NCBI GenBank assembly: GCA_017853735.1
Contig: JAFMJA010000170.1
Location: 1-6,056 of the forward strand
Direction: 5' to 3'
Length of the DNA stretch: 6,056 bases
Source: Burkholderiaceae bacterium
GTDB taxonomy: Bacteria > Pseudomonadota > Gammaproteobacteria > Burkholderiales > Burkholderiaceae_C
The notes beneath the pieces are model-generated. The model searched no databases. It was not told the DNA's origin and worked only from the letters and a program-made list of their open reading frames with translations. Shown one piece after another: positions 5,940 through 6,056 of this stretch (position 1 is the first letter of the stretch; each line of letters starts with the position of its first letter). The position numbers and the translations under genes were made by a program.

Positions 5940-6056
5940 ATGTCCAAACTGAAAGGTTCCAAAACGGAACAGTGCCTGAAAGACGCCTTTGCCGGCGAGT
6001 CTCAGGCAAACCGCCGCTACCTCTATTTCGCAAACAAGGCTGACGTAGAAGGCCAG
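5940..6056 (+). CDS. rbr: Rubrerythrin, N-terminal 39 residues (cut by window edge)
   Basis: The visible part reads M-S-K-L-K-G-S-K-T-E, then D-A-F-A-G-E-S-Q-A-N-R-R-Y-L-Y-F and K-A-D-V-E-G. This is the N-terminus of the rubrerythrin ferritin-like four-helix bundle. Glu20 in FAGESQAN is the first ligand of the diiron centre, at the same position as in the Desulfovibrio protein from memory. Rubrerythrins reduce hydrogen peroxide in the cytoplasm with electrons from rubredoxin or similar donors, and occur in anaerobes, microaerophiles and many proteobacteria. The rest, including any C-terminal rubredoxin domain, is outside the window. It is divergent from valS, with a strong ribosome site and a candidate operator upstream. 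Confidence 0.93.
   Translation, partial: MSKLKGSKTEQCLKDAFAGESQANRRYLYFANKADVEGQ

Overview
The window looks like a stretch of ordinary chromosome from a betaproteobacterium, most likely order Burkholderiales and perhaps Comamonadaceae. I base this on the N-terminal style of ValS, GalU and rubrerythrin, the valS-galU pairing, and the fairly GC-rich codon use. The family placement is from memory of such proteins, not from a search. Nothing resembles a transposon, phage, CRISPR array or other mobile system.

Layout. Bases 1-52 are the 5' part of a tRNA-Leu(CAA) gene on the minus strand, cut by the window edge. Next comes a compact plus-strand cluster: cysM (cysteine synthase B), a zinc-ribbon Nudix hydrolase and tusA (sulfur carrier protein), with gaps of 20 and 37 nt. 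cysM and tusA both concern sulfur, so the cluster may be a small sulfur-metabolism operon with a housekeeping Nudix gene inside it. tusA converges with galU across only 17 nt, with no clear terminator between them. galU (UTP-glucose-1-phosphate uridylyltransferase) and valS (valyl-tRNA synthetase) are both on the minus strand. They are 24 nt apart and most likely form a valS-galU operon. At the right edge, on the plus strand, the first 39 codons of a rubrerythrin are visible.

The regulatory DNA is the most interesting part. The roughly 300-nt divergent region between valS and the rubrerythrin gene holds a good sigma70-type promoter pointing at valS. About 110 nt downstream of that promoter's -10 element, and 16 nt before the valS start codon, lies a textbook intrinsic terminator (7-bp all-GC stem, 3-nt loop, six T). 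No other minus-strand gene in the region needs this terminator. It therefore suggests transcription attenuation of valS-galU, or a small RNA of about 130 nt. The rubrerythrin side carries a perfect 6-bp inverted repeat and a strong Shine-Dalgarno. At the left end, cysM has almost no usable Shine-Dalgarno of its own. It is preceded by a five-codon ORF (M-A-Q-C-R) that has a good Shine-Dalgarno and whose stop overlaps the cysM start (TGATG), which suggests translational coupling. I found no clearly new multi-gene system; these are small-scale regulatory candidates.
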